In this document: one piece after another, positions 34,405 through 47,592 of the stretch
How positions within the stretch are numbered: position 1 is the first letter of the stretch
Layout of the letters: the number at the start of each line of letters is the position of its first letter
Assembly: GCA_030848705.1 (NCBI GenBank)
Contig: CM061238.1
Span: 53,235,133-53,299,132, forward strand
Direction: 5' to 3'
Length of the DNA: 64,000 bases
Source of the DNA: Heracleum sosnowskyi
Taxonomy: Eukaryota > Streptophyta > Magnoliopsida > Apiales > Apiaceae
Notes under the pieces: model-generated
What the model was told of the DNA's origin: nothing
The model's database searches: none
Seen by the model: the letters and a program-made list of their open reading frames with translations, nothing else
Made by a program: the position numbers and the translations under genes

Positions 34405-36645
34405 ATGTCTACTGCACAGAAAGTGGGGACAGTTAAAATCCCAATATTCAGCAAGGAGCATTATCCAATGTGGAAGAAGAAAATGCTCCTATTTCTTAAG
34501 GTTGCAAATCCTAAATACTTGGATGTGCTGAAGAGTGGTCCCAAACTCCCTATGATTATTGATCCTGAAGTTGTTGAGGATAATGTTGTGACTAGGGCTG
34601 CTAGAATGTACCCTAAAGATCCCAAGGAATACACTCCTGATGAGAAAGAGGATGTTACCTTGGATTCCTGTCTTCAGTTGATCCTTATTGAGAGTCTTGA
34701 TCCTATCATGCATAATCATGTCCTAAATTGTGAAACTGCCAAACATATTTGGGGAACCATAGAGATAATCAATGAGGGGACAGAAGAAGTTAGGGAGAAT
34801 ATGCTGGAAATTCTCACTTCACAATATGAGCATTTCAGATCAAACACTGGTGAAGGTATCTCTCAGGTTTTTGAAAGATACAACAAATTAATTAATGATC
34901 TGAATCTCAATGGGAAGCACTACACCAACAAGGAGATTAACAAGAAGTTCCTTCTTACACTTCCACCTCATTTGGAGCACAAGATATCTGCTATTAGAGA
35001 AGCAAGAGACATGAATGAGCTTGCTTTGGAAAGATTGTATGGTGTCTTGAAGACCTATGAGCTGGAGCAGATTCAACAGAAGGAGCTGTATGGAACTGGA
35101 AGGATTGTTGGTACCTCCACTGCATTGGCTGCTGAAGTCCCACAGAAACTGGAAGTGAAGGCTGTTCAACCTTCCAGTTCTCACATGAATGTTATTGATG
35201 CTGAATATGGATTAACATCCATTGATCAATCTGGTGGTGACTTCTATTCTTTGGAAGAACTTGATCAGCTGGAGGATGGTGATTTGGCTTTGATAGTCAG
35301 AAAGTTTGGGAAGTTTAGATTCAAGAGGAATCCCAATCTTAAGTTCAGACCCAGATTTCAGAGAGGTGGATCTTCATCTTCAAGTGGCACAAGGGGTGGC
35401 TACAAAACTGGAACTGTGGACAGGAGTATAATCAGATGCTACAATTGCAATGAGTTGGGTCACTTTGCTACTGAGTGCAGAAAGCCAAAGCAAGTGACTA
35501 GAAACACATTTGATTCTAGCAAGAAGAACAAGATTGGGAAGGCCTATGTTGCTGAGGGAAAGAGTTGGGATGACACTGACAGTGATGAAGAAGCAGGTGA
35601 GATTGGGAACCTTGCTTTAATGGCTAAAGAGGAAAGCACTTCATCCAGATACATGTCAGAGGTAACCTTTACTGATGCTGAAATGATTTATCATCTTGGT
35701 GGCACCATAAGTTGTGCACGCACTGAAAATGATAGAATAAATCTTTTAAACACAAATCTTGAAAAGGAATTAAAAGATTTGAAACTTGTGCATGTTAATC
35801 AGGATGAACTTAATGAGAAAATTGCTTTTCTGGAGAATAGGGTTAAATGTTATATTCAACTGGAAACCATTCTCAAAGAGCAGATTAGTGAGCTCAAAAC
35901 CAAAGCTAATGCCTATTACAACTCTTGTAAAATGGCTAAAGAAATTTTCAATAAACAAGCTATTGGTAATCATGTCAGTATAGGTTATGATTATAATGAG
36001 GCTATAGGATTGCTTGGTATTAATACACCTTGTAGAGTCAGAGAAGAAGGAAAGGTTGTTCCTTATATTCTTAAGGGTATTAAAACACCCTTCTGTAAGG
36101 AGTCTGAGGCAGAGCCTCTGAATGAATCTTCTATCATTATTGCTGAGGAGATTCATGAAGAAGATGTTGCCTTAGAAGCTGAGCAATCCAAAAAGTGTGT
36201 ATCTGATATTCCAGTCAAAGTTGCTACAACTGAAAAGACTAAATCAGATATCCATAAGTTGGATCAAAACAACTGTAGAACTAACATGCCTGCTATTAAT
36301 TCTTCTCATAAAGCATGTGGTGTGGGTAATTGCATGTCTTGTGCTTTTAATGTTATGTATGCTTTCTTTAATAAAAAGCATGTATCTAGTGATAAGACTG
36401 CTCCACGTCAACATGTTAATAATAAGAAGCATGTTAAAACAAAGACTACTAGTCCTCCTCAGACTAGAGTGGATTCATTTATCCCTAAGCCTACTCAGAA
36501 ATGTGTTAAGGCTGGTTATAAATGGAAACGCTCTTATGTGAAAGAGGATGAAGTAGTTTTAGTTAGAAATGTTGTTTTGCCTGACAAAGGCCAGTTCTTT
36601 AAGTATGCCGGACCCAATCAATTTTGGGCTCCGAAGAAGGACTAA
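34405..36645 (+). CDS. gag: Element C gag
   Basis: 746 codons from ATG, no internal stop. Copia capsid region at the N-terminus (IPIFSKEHYPMWK), CCHC knuckle at about residues 345-358 (CYNCNELGHFATEC), a coiled-coil-like part around 450-520, a cysteine pair block CMSC near 650, and a C-terminus PNQFWAPKKD where relatives have QVWVP. It overlaps the beginning of the pol frame by 22 bp. Role: RNA-binding shell protein of the virus-like particle. Confidence 0.95.
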   Translation: MSTAQKVGTVKIPIFSKEHYPMWKKKMLLFLKVANPKYLDVLKSGPKLPMIIDPEVVEDNVVTRAARMYPKDPKEYTPDEKEDVTLDSCLQLILIESLDPIMHNHVLNCETAKHIWGTIEIINEGTEEVRENMLEILTSQYEHFRSNTGEGISQVFERYNKLINDLNLNGKHYTNKEINKKFLLTLPPHLEHKISAIREARDMNELALERLYGVLKTYELEQIQQKELYGTGRIVGTSTALAAEVPQKLEVKAVQPSSSHMNVIDAEYGLTSIDQSGGDFYSLEELDQLEDGDLALIVRKFGKFRFKRNPNLKFRPRFQRGGSSSSSGTRGGYKTGTVDRSIIRCYNCNELGHFATECRKPKQVTRNTFDSSKKNKIGKAYVAEGKSWDDTDSDEEAGEIGNLALMAKEESTSSRYMSEVTFTDAEMIYHLGGTISCARTENDRINLLNTNLEKELKDLKLVHVNQDELNEKIAFLENRVKCYIQLETILKEQISELKTKANAYYNSCKMAKEIFNKQAIGNHVSIGYDYNEAIGLLGINTPCRVREEGKVVPYILKGIKTPFCKESEAEPLNESSIIIAEEIHEEDVALEAEQSKKCVSDIPVKVATTEKTKSDIHKLDQNNCRTNMPAINSSHKACGVGNCMSCAFNVMYAFFNKKHVSSDKTAPRQHVNNKKHVKTKTTSPPQTRVDSFIPKPTQKCVKAGYKWKRSYVKEDEVVLVRNVVLPDKGQFFKYAGPNQFWAPKKD

Positions 36646-39600
36646 TCAATCTGATATTGCAGGGAGTTAAACAGGTAAACCGAGTTATGTGGATTCTGGA
36701 CAGTGGCTGTTCAAGGCATATGACCGGAGATAGAGCCCTGCTATCAGATGTGGTTGTGAAAGCTGGCCCAGTAGTTACCTTTGGAGATAACAGCAAGGGT
36801 ATTACGAAAGGATATGGCTGTTTGAAGTACGGAAATGTTATCATTGAAGATGTTTCATTTGTGGAAGGTCTGACGTTCAATCTTCTCAGCATCAGTCAGT
36901 TCTGTGACAGAGGATATGTTGTTTCCTTTGAAAGAGAGAAGTGTCAGATTACTCACAAGAAGAATGGAAAGCCTGCTCTTCAAGGAGTAAGGAAAGGTGA
37001 CTTGTTCATAGCTGATCTGAACTCGGGATTCAAAGATGAAGTTAATTGTTTTTATGCTAAAGCTTCATCAGATGATAGTTGGCTATGGCACAAGAAGATG
37101 TCTCACCTTAACTTCAAAACTATGAACTCTTTAGTCAAGAGGGAATTAGTTAGAGGTTTGCCTCAGATGGAATTTACACAGGAAGGACTGTGTGAGGCAT
37201 GTCAGAAGGGAAAGTCAAAGAAAGCTTCTCACAAGGGCACTGACACATCATCAATAACTGAACCTCTTCAGCTACTGCACATGGATTTGTTTGGTCCAGT
37301 TAATGTGATGTCCATGTCAAAGAAACAATATGCACTTGTGATTGTTGATGACTATTCAAAATATACATGGGTTTTATTCCTACATTCCAAGGATGAGACC
37401 CCATTCCTGGTGATTGGCCATGTAAAGTTGATTGAGCTGGATTCTAGATTCCCTGTTAGAGCCATAAGGTCAGATAATGGTACGGAATTCAAGAATGCCA
37501 TTCTAAATGACTTTTGTGCTGATAAAGGAATAACAAGACAGTATTCTGCCCCTAGAACTCCTCAACAAAATGGAGTAGTGGAAAGAAAGAATCGTACATT
37601 GATTGAAGCAGCTAGGACTATGCTAAGTGAGTCCAAACTTCCAACGTACTTTTGGGCTGAAGCAGCGAATACAGCTTGTTATACTCAGAATCGAACTTTA
37701 ATCAACAAGGACTTAATGAAGACTCCGTATGAGATCATGAACAATAAGAAACCAACTGTCAAGTACTTTCATGTATTTGGAGCAAAATGCTTTGTGCTTT
37801 TAGATGACAATGTTAAACGTGGCAAGTTTGATGCAAAGGCACAAGAAGCTATTTTTATTGGATATTCCAGAAGATCTTACAGGGTCTATGTGGTTGGCAG
37901 TCACACAGTAAAGGAAAGTGTCAATGTTACTTTTGATGACACTAAGTTCCCCAGTATCCAAAAAGAAGACTCATCTGAAAAACTGAAGTTTGATAACTTG
38001 CCAGACTCAGAATCAGATGATGAAGACCCACCTGAAGTTATTGCTGGTGATGATAATAACAATGATGATAATGATCATGGTGATGGTGGTGGAAACAATG
38101 GTAACAATGGAGATACCACCAACACTGGAGAAGAATCATCAAGGCAAACAGGCAACAACTCAGGGGGAGCAAATGAAGGATCAACTAGTCACTCACAACA
38201 TCAAAGTGAATTTCAAGGCGAATCATCAAGATCAAATCTTCCAAGACAGACTGTTTGGAATAGAGCTCATCCTTTTGAGCTGATCATTGGTGATCCAGAT
38301 GTTGGAGTTAAAACTAGAAGAGCTTCTCAGAATGAATGTCTTTTCTCAGCATTTCTATCTAAAATGGAGCCAAAGAAAACTGAGGAAGCACTGACTGATC
38401 CAGATTGGGTGATTGCTATGCAAGATGAACTCAATCAATTTGAACAATAGCAAGTCTGGAAGCTGGTACCCAGGCCAAAGAACAAGAAAGTAGTTGGTAC
38501 AAGATGGGTATACAGGAACAAGCTAGATGAGGATGGCATTGTTACAAGGAACAAGGCAAGACTGGTTGCACAAGGGTATTCTCAAGCTGAAGGCATTGAT
38601 TATGATGAAACCTATGCACCAGTGGCTAGACTTGAGGCCATCAGGATGTTCTTAGCATTTGCTGCTTATTCCAATTTTAAAGTCTATAAAATGGATGTTA
38701 AGAGTGCATTCCTGAATGGTGAACTTGATGAAGAAGTGTATGTGGAACAGCCCCCTGGCTTTGAAAATCAGGAGCTGCTGGACTTTGTGTACTTTCTCTT
38801 CAAGGCTATCTATGGTCTCAAGCAAGCCCCAAGAAAATGGTATGACACTCTCTCTGGTTTTCTTTTAGAAAATGGTTTTGTTAGAGGTATCATAGACAAA
38901 ACTCTTTTTTCAAAGAAACACAAAAGTGATATGATATTAGTCCAAGTCTATGTGGATGACATCATATTTGGGTCTACTAATGATAATCTCTGTAAGAGAT
39001 TTGCTGAGCTTATGCAGAGTAAGTTTGAAATGAGTATGATGGGTGAGCTGAAGTTCTTTCTTGGATTGCAAGTAAGTCAAAGGTCAAATGGTATATTTAT
39101 TTGTCAATCCAAGTATCTCAAAGAACTCCTCAAGAAGTATCACATGGAGGATTCAGCATCAGCAAGGACTCCATCTTCAACAGCAATCAAACTTGGAGCT
39201 TCCGACAAATCTATCAAGGTAGATGTTACAAGCTACAGAGGTATGATTGGCTCTTTACTCTATCTTACTGCTAGTAGACCAGATATTATGTATGCTACAT
39301 GCTTGTGTGCAAGGTTCCAAGCGGACCCTAGAGATGTTCATCTCGTTGCTGTGAAAAGAATCTTGAGATATCTTAAGGGTACACCTAATCTAGGTATTTG
39401 GTACCCTAAAGATTCTGGTTTTAATCTTGTTGGATATACAGATTCTGATTATGCAGGTAGTGTTGTGGATAGAAAGAGTACCTCTGGGAGTTGTCAATTC
39501 CTTGGAGGTAGGTTGATTTCCTGGTATAGCAAGAAACAGCAAACAGTTTCCAATTCAACAGCAGAAGCTGAATATATTGCTGCTGGAAGCTGTTGTGCTC

Positions 39601-39899
39601 AGATCTTATGGATACGGAATCAATTAAAGGACTATGGCTTTGCATTAGACAAAATTCCCATATTTTGTGATAATACAAGTGCCATAGCAATCTCCAACAA
39701 CCCTGTGCAGCACTCGAGAACAAAGCACATTGATATCAGGTATCATTTTATCAGAGAGCATGTCATGAATGGAACTGTGGAGTTACATTTTGTACCCACA
39801 GAAGAACAGACTGCAGATATATTCACTAAATCTGTTGATGAATCCACATTTATCAAGTTAGTTGGTAAATTGGGTATGTTAAACAGTCTTAGTGATTAA
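36624..39899 (+). pseudogene. pol: Element C pol, one in-frame stop
   Basis: A single frame with protease (ILDSGCSRHMTG), GAG-pre-integrase, integrase (HMDLFG, SDNGTEF, the NGVVERKNR block), reverse transcriptase (DVKSAFLNG, YVDD near residue 775) and RNase H, ending with TAA at 39897. A TAG at 38448-38450, in the linker just before reverse transcriptase, interrupts it; B has a glutamine codon there. Catalytic residues appear kept. Either a recent mutation or the element is mobilised by others; suppression of the TAG is possible but unproven. Confidence 0.9.
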
Positions 39900-41138
39900 C
39901 AATATCTCTGTCACGTTTGTTCTTTCAAAATTCATTTTCTTTTGCTTTGTTAATGATATTCACTGAGAGTTCTCATTTAATAATTGCATGCTTGTTGATT
40001 TAAATGGTTCTGAATATTTTATTTTCTTTAAAAATATTTTTCTCATATTTTTTTTAAGTGGAGAAATGTATTTTTATTGAAAATATATTTATTTAGAATT
40101 ATTTAGATATTTTTCAGATTGTAAATATTGTTGTTTAAATATTTCTGCAAGTTTATATTAATTTTATGCAGTTCTATAAAATTCTGCATATTTTTCTAGG
40201 ATTTATGGAATTTTTTCTGTGAATTTTTCTAGGATTTTATATATTTTTCATGCATTTTTCTAAGTTTTTCAGCATTTACTGTAAAATATGTTTTTGTTCT
40301 CAGCATTTTTCCTTTATTTTTAATTAATTTTCTTTAGTATTACTAGTTTTATACTAGTGGTACTATCGGTAGTACTATCCCTTGATAGTACTACCAGTTC
40401 TATTCATAGTACTACTAAGCTTTTTCTTTTTATTAAATTAATAGTCCTACCAGGTTTGTTAATAGTCCTACCAAGTCTTTTGTTTTTATTTTATTTATTT
40501 ATATGTGTTAGTACTACCGTGTTTTGGTAGTACTGCTAGGCATTTTTTTTTACTTAGTACTATTAGTATAATTTATATTTACCCTAGTACTATCAGTATA
40601 TATATATATATATATTTTTGTCTTTTTACCATAGTACTTACAGCGTAATTATATATATGTATGTATAGTAATTTTTTTTATTACTGAGTCCTTACAGTTC
40701 ATGTGTTTACATAACTGCTTTTTCTATTCTCTCTCTTTTGTTCTATAGAAACGAAACTCTGTCCATTTCATTTTCAATTTCTGAGTTCGTTTCTTGCTTG
40801 TTTTTAATTCTGAAACCATCACTGTTTAGATCTTCTCAAGCCCATTAATTTGAGTGGTTAAAATCCAATTTTCATCAAGTTTTTGTGTTCTTGAGTTTTT
40901 GAATTTCAAGAGTTTTGGCATTCGTTTTTAGGGTTCTAGAAGTTATTTTCTGATTCTAAAAATAGTACAGTGTGTGTTTTGAGTCAAGGATCAACATACT
41001 AAAATTTGGTAATTTTTGGAGAACTTTGAAAATTTGGATTTTTAATTAATTTTTAATTAATTTTAAAATCCTTAAATTCGAATTATTCATAATTATTTAA
41101 GTTTTTGATTTTCTGTGTTAATTCTTAATTAGTAAATT
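39900..41138 (+). other. Element C spacer with AGTACT cluster (40338-40640)
   Basis: No gene. Eight AGTACT words and two AGTCCTACC variants at about 40338-40640, the same word as in the C LTR and mostly in the same orientation, followed by a TATATATA tract near 40600-40613 and 500 bp of leader-like sequence before ORF3. Candidate internal promoter. Confidence 0.65.
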
Positions 41139-44100
41139 ATGGCTCAGAATTTTGAGGTTGTTAAAAACAATTACATTGGGTATTTTGATCCTTTGAAATG
41201 CCCGGTTGATCGTTTTCGACCTTGGATTCAATTTTTAAATTCGCAGTGTTGTGTGAGTCGTGCTATATGTTTATCTGCTGATTTAAAGATTGAACCACTG
41301 AGATTGTTGTGTTCTACTGCTGTGATTTCTGAGAATTTAAATTCTATATCTTTCACTATTGAGCACACACAATATACTATTACTGAGGATTTGTTTTGTG
41401 AAGTGTTTCAACTTCCTAGGGATAACTTTGATAGGACTCCTTCTGATGATGAATTAATTCAGTTTTTCAACAGAATTCATTATCAAGGTCCTTTGGAATT
41501 GCCTAAACTCAGTAAAGCAAATCTAGTCTGTGAATGGGATATCTTATTTGATACTTTAGCTAAGGTTTTCAGCAATTGTACTAAGAGCAATTTTCAACAT
41601 ATTCCATCCTTGTTGCAGTACATTGCTTATGCTATTGTGTTTAATGTTAGACTTAACATTGGTCATCTTATCTGAAGTCTTATAGTTAGGAGAGTATCTA
41701 ATGCCAGGATTGATCATGATAGTGGTAGAAATGTCAGGTGTTTCTATCCTAGATTTCTCACTATCTTAATCAATCATGTGCTATCTGATGCTCACAAGGA
41801 GTTATTTTTAAATGCTGTATCTATTCCTTCTCCTACTACTTTTAGTAAGTTCTATCAAAGACTCCATACTTCTAGTAAATGGAATATGACACCAGTGGTT
41901 GTAAGTCCATTTATGGCTCATTTCATTCACCTACCTACTTTTGAACCCTTTGTTCCTGATCAACAACTAGTCATTGCAGCTGGAACTTCAGAGGAACTGC
42001 CACTACAGGTAATACATCCTATCTCTGGATCATCTGGCACCTCTGCTCAAACCCAAGTGGTTGATAGGACAGACCAAGAGGTTGTAGAACCACAATCTCT
42101 ATCCCAGGTCAGAGAGCCAAACACAGTGTCTAATCCTTTAACCTCTCAACCTGGAACTGCTTCTTTAATAAGACAAAGGTCAAGTAGTGAAGAAACACTG
42201 AGTGCACCCACAGCTCTGTCTCCACCATTAAAGAAAAGAAAAACCTATAGAGAGACATCTGTAAGCCCATCCATGTCCTCCCAAAAGGACTTGGATCTTG
42301 AAATGGCCATTGAACAGTCTCTGGAGACATCCTCTGAACAGGATGAATCTATTGAAATTCGCCATCGGGCCCTGGCAATCTGTAATGAGTCAAGCACTCT
42401 CCCATTACTCACAATGGGAGAAGACATCCAAATACAAGAAACTCAGGACACTTTGTTAGGAGAGCACTTAGGATCTGAAACAGTGCCTACCATTGTCACG
42501 GTAGAAGTGCCTTCACAGGCATCAGAGGGAAAATCTGATTCTTTGCCATCTATAATAGAATCATTTTCTCCCCTCCCAGAGGGAACATCTCTGGCTCCCC
42601 TAAGGGATTTTTCACTCGCAGTTTTTACTGGTGAAAGTGAAAGGCAACCTGATGAGTCTGTCCCTGAAGAAATTCAGTATACAATGTCAAATATTTTGAC
42701 AGACTCATTCAGGGATCGGGAATTGCGAACTCCCATTGCACCACCACTGACCTCTCTTGAAGGGGCTAGGGTGATTTTTCCTGCAGGTACATCTTCTGAG
42801 AATCTTGACAGACAGTTAGTGGTGAGAGATATGAATCAAACACAGAGTGAAACAGAAGCACGTGAGTTGAGTGAAACACCACTGAGAGCAATTGAGGTGA
42901 GTGCACACACTGACACAAACACTGCTTTGTTGAACCAACTAGCTGAGTTACAAAGGAAGTTACAAGAAACCCAGGCTGAGAACAATCTTCTGAAAGCACA
43001 AGTGGTTGCACAATCTACCACCTCTGTATCAAATCAGCTGGGTACTGTGAAAGATGACCTGGAAGGACTAAAGGATAATCTACTCCCGAGGTTGAATTCA
43101 ATCCAATAATCTCAAGTACTGGTGGCTTCAGACATCTCTGATATTATAACGTCAAATGCTCAGATATCGGAGAGTGTCAAGGAGATTGCTGCTATTTCTA
43201 CCAAGGTGGACTTTATTCTGCAAACATCTGATGAAAACCAGAGGTTTAATGAGCAAAGGATATCTAGGATTGAAGGAGGAATGGAGCATCTTAATGAAGG
43301 GATGAAGCACCTGTACAACATGATCAAGGAATCACATCAACCTACTGTAGAACAAAGAACATTCTTTGAGGGAGATGATGATGAGGATGATGAGGCTGAT
43401 GAAGGAAGAGATGGAAGGGAAAGAGGAGACATAAGGAGAACAACTGAGGTGAATCCTAGGGCTTCCACAGCTCAAACTGTAGAGGATTCCTCAACTAAGG
43501 GGGAGAAGGAGAAGAAAGGAGAAGAAAGGGAAGCTGGAGAAGCTTCTGGAGGAGATAAGGGGAAAGGTAAACAATCAGTGGAGGAGTCTGCTTTTGATGA
43601 TGCCTACTACTACCATGGTGAACAGGATGACTTCCACTTTGACACATCTGGTGATCTGGAGAAGACCATACCTGAAGAAGCTTTTGGTGAGGAGGAGGTT
43701 GAGGAGGCAGCCAACTTTGATGATTGGGAAGATGAAGCTGATCTATATACACCTGACCCTTTGTTTCAAAAGGAGTTGAAGAAACAGCAAGCAGATCTAA
43801 GGAGAAAGGAGGATGAGCAAGCAAAGGTCTCCGACATCATATCTCAGAAGCTGAAAATTCAAAAGGCTGAACATGAAGACAAACAACGTCTTCATAGTAT
43901 TCATGTCAAGGAAAGGAGATTGGATGTTAGGATGAAGCAAGGACTTAAATGGGATAAGGCAAGGGAGATGTTTGATATCCCTCAGAGAGGCACAAACAAT
44001 GATGCTACTTTTCTGAAGCTGCTTGAGAAGATCAGGACTGTTAATCCAGACAATTCATTATACATGAAGGCATTGAAGGAAGATATCTTAAGGATTACGT

Positions 44101-44651
44101 CTGCATTTGATCAAGTGAGGCAAGAACTGTTCATCTATGTCTCAAGTGCTCTTGAAGGGTCATTCACCATTTCTCTTGACCTTCTACAAAGAAGATCTCT
44201 ATCTGAATTGTGGATTCTGATGAGTAAAGTAAAGAGATCTTCTTACTTGAATGAGCTTCTATATGACCGGCTTAGAGATTCTGCTATGAAGGCCAGTCCT
44301 CAAGTTGTACATTTTCCTTATGAAGTCAAAATCTACAGAGGTACAACTTTAGAGACAGTGAGGCTGGATCCTGATTCCATGAAGCTACAGACTGCTATGC
44401 AACTGGTGAAGTTGGAGAATCTTCTTAGAACTTCTGGGTTTGCTTCTGTAGAGAAGTCTGAAGTTGCTGATATGATTTCAGATTACTGCACGGAGAAAAT
44501 TCCAAGATATGCTCAGATGAAGAATAGATTGAAGAAGATCACCAATCAACCAGTAATGCCAAGTGGTGTGGTTTCTGAAAGTGATTGTGTCCTTGACAAA
44601 GATCTTCTAGTCACCTTGCAAGAAGCTGAAGAAGGTGAAATTAGAGATTGA
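41139..44651 (+). pseudogene. Element C ORF3, two in-frame stops
   Basis: One frame of about 1170 codons from ATG 41139 to TGA 44649, with TGA at 41673 and TAA at 43107. The first about 200 residues resemble the N-terminus of D ORF3 and plant retrotransposon proteins annotated as putative plant transposon protein (CEWDILFDTLAKVF and FYPRFLTIL blocks). Then come a proline/serine-rich middle, a coiled-coil-like part around 590-650, an acidic EGDDDEDDEADEG stretch and a helical C-terminus. No membrane segment recognised. Function unknown. Confidence 0.85.
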
Positions 44652-44914
44652 AGGCATGATAGGTTTAGCTCATTTGTAATTATTATATGTTTAGAGCTAG
44701 GTAAATCAAGATAGGAAAATGTATTCATATGTTCAGTCTAGAGGAACATCTATCTTGTATTTATCTTTACTGTTTGAATCTGGATATTGTTATATTTAAT
44801 CCAGAACTTTTTATTATTTGCTTGGCTCTTAAAAGTCTTATCTTGTCTTGTTTTAGTTGAGTTATCCTCTAGAGTATTTGGTTGTTATTGTCTAACAAAC
44901 AAATAGGGGGAGAT
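44652..44914 (+). other. Element C 3' untranslated part and polypurine tract
   Basis: AAATAGGGGGAGAT at 44901-44914 lies directly before the 3' LTR; primer for plus-strand DNA. Confidence 0.85.
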
Positions 44915-46293
44915 TGAAAGGCATATGTCTAGGCCTATTTGTAAACACCGAGGATTCTACTCAACTTTAATTAAGATGTAATAAGTAAATAATAAAAATC
45001 AAATGTCACAGGAATCTCAGAAGGTTATATCTGTCAAAGAATGAAGATTAAAGTCATCTATAGACTTGAAGTTATTCTACACTGGAAGAAGTTCATTTAT
45101 TTGATCAAGCCTCAGTGAAGTATTCAAGAAAGTGGATCTATTTAAAGTGACAGAGGTTTCAGAAGTGTGACGGGAAAAAGTACAGGTTACAGTCCTTGTT
45201 TAAATAAAAAGGAGAAAAGAATCACAGCTTAAAGTTAAGTATGAAGAACAACCATTAAAGTTTGTCGCTCATGAACCAGACAGTACATGGAGTGTCAACG
45301 TCAGTCAGTGGAAGTTCGTCATCAGTTTTAGTGGTTCTAAGAATTAGTGCAATTCTCTTTTAATATTATTCTATAAGATAATTAATTTAATCTAAGAATT
45401 AATTCTTTCAGAATTAATTCATATATTAAATTAATCAATCTAGATCTTAAATTAATTTAATGAATAAATTAATTCTCTAGAATTAATTTACTTATGGAAT
45501 TATTTAAGTAAATTATTTAATTTATTTAGTCAATGAATTAATTTTAAAAGAATTAATTCATTTACTAAATCAATTAAAAACAAAATAAATTAAATTGAAT
45601 TATTTCTAATTCTAAATAGTACTAGTAGTACTATCAGTTTACTACTAGTAGTACTATCTCTCTTAGTACTACCGATAGTACTACCAGTACTAAAGGATAG
45701 TACTACCGAGAGTACTACTAATGTAAATGGATAGTATTTCCAGTAAAAAAGCTATCAGTTTATTTTGGCGCGTGGAAAGCAATCTGTTGACTTGGTTAAA
45801 TATTCATGTTTGATCATTTCAACAAACAACACAATTCAATACAGAAGACAAAAAGCAAGATATCATTTTCTCTCTTCTGCATTCACTCGAAGCCAACTGC
45901 AAAGCTCTTAATTATTCTTGTAATAAATTCTAGTCATCAAAGTTATATCTAATCCACTAGAATTCAATTACTTGTATTGCTTTGACAATCTAGCGGATCA
46001 TAATCCCTAGAATTACTATCGAACTACTTTTTAGTATTCGATCTTTTTATTACAAAAATAGATAAATTCATGTCAAATTTATTCTAGATTTGTTTTAACA
46101 AGAACCTTGTAATCTGTGCACTGAATTGTAACACCTCTCAAGTTTAATAGAGTTTCTATTTAACTTGAATATTGTTTCAGTTTTTATTCCGCACTAATTT
46201 GTTCTAAACAGTTAAATCATTTAACGGACAAATTCGATAAAACGGTATAGTTTGTATTCAACCCCCCTTCTACAAACTTATCAGGACCTAACA
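44915..46293 (+). repeat. Element C 3' LTR (1379 bp)
   Basis: Same length as the 5' LTR; four substitutions by eye (around 45350, 45544, 45592, 46076). Confidence 0.97.
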
Positions 46294-47078
46294 TCATAAA
46301 TCTTCTTTTTCCTTATCTCTTCTCTTCTTTTCATGTCTATGATGGCTTCTTGAAGTTCTTCTCTTGCAATCAGTTCTTCAATGAGAGGGAAGTCTTTTAG
46401 ATCATCAATTGCAGCTTTAAGAGCACTTTCCACATATGAATCCAGAAACTTCATCCTTATCTTGCTCATGCCTCCATAAGAATTTTTGTACTCCACAATG
46501 TAAGGATTTTGTTTGACCCTGCACAGCCCTTTCTGCCTTAGCTCTTTAGCCCTCTCCTCCATCTCAGCCATTTCTTTCTCTCTCTGTATGTTTTTCTCTT
46601 CATTCTCTTTCCTCATGTTTTCTTCATAATCAGCATGCATTTTCAAGTACCTGGCAATATCTATCTTCCATGTCCTTTCTTCTTTTTCTTCAAAATTCAG
46701 TAAGGCATTTATCCTTTCAAGATCATACTTATAGAAATATTGCCAGCCTCCTTGCTTCATTATCCTTTCTCTTCCATCAGTGTACTTGATCTCTAGATGA
46801 TCTAGCTTCACCTTGACTTCAAAGATTCTTTGAGCTCTCAAGAATGCTAGGGCATCTTCATCATAGTCTTCATCAAGAGGAAGCACTTTGATCCCTACAA
46901 CATTAGTGATTATCCCATTCTTCTTTGTTATCCTTGTCCTCTTAGCTGCCCTCTTGATCTTCATGTGCTTCACTTGAGGTAGCTTTGTGGAGCAGGGAGA
47001 ATTAGTCTTCAGTGCCACATCACTTGGGAGTAGCTTCATTCCTTTTCCCTTCATCCACTGTAACACTCCACCAGCTGT
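46294..47078 (-). pseudogene. Element D ORF3, C-terminal segment
   Basis: Open on the minus strand from 47073 to 46299, then continues at 32920. It codes a highly charged helical region (KENEEKNIQREKEMAEMEER) preceded by a lysine/arginine-rich block. Its beginning joins with 51329 after removing S and one GCTGT. Function unknown. Confidence 0.85.
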
Positions 47079-47499
47079 TGTGACGCCCCCAAATCCGGGG
47101 TCAGGATTTGGTGCCACTATCGCTCTGAATAAAACATAATTTATACAGACGACCCCTCAACAAAGGATCGATCACAGGTTATGGTATGAAACAAGAATCT
47201 AAAATATCAAAGTTTATTACAACATCTAATTCAGTTTTATTACAAACCATAAGCCAACATCTAACCATTGGTGAGAACTAACATGAATTCTATCTGTCTG
47301 ACAACATGGAGCCTAAATTCTCGAATCAGGCCTTCTCACGGTCCTCTTAGCGGTTACTCGAAAACGGCATACTCCATTCCTAACTGAAAGGTTAGGGAAT
47401 AATAAAAACAAGAGTGAGCCAAAAATTGCCCAGCAAGTGAAATCAATGAAAGCAGTTTTCATTTGATAAATCCATCAACTAGAAATTTCATTAGTAATC

Positions 47500-47592
47500 G
47501 AATGGTAATCAATTGGTAATCAAAAGGAAATCATATGGTACTCAACTGGTAATCAAATGATAATCAACTGGTATTCAACATGGTAACAAGTT
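47500..47592. repeat. Degenerate GGTAATCAA repeats
   Basis: Six to seven GGTAATCAA-like words with about 10-20 bp spacing in element S. Confidence 0.6.

Larger units (their letters stand above)
32926..46293 (+). mobile_element. Element C: complete Ty1/copia with long ORF3 (13.4 kb)
   Basis: Two 1379-bp LTRs, target duplication TCATA (32921-32925 and 46294-46298), PBS, gag, pol, spacer, ORF3 and polypurine tract. By eye the LTRs differ at four positions (about 99.7% identical), the youngest insertion here and consistent with its innermost place. Not autonomous as it stands: pol has one stop and ORF3 two. Confidence 0.97.
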
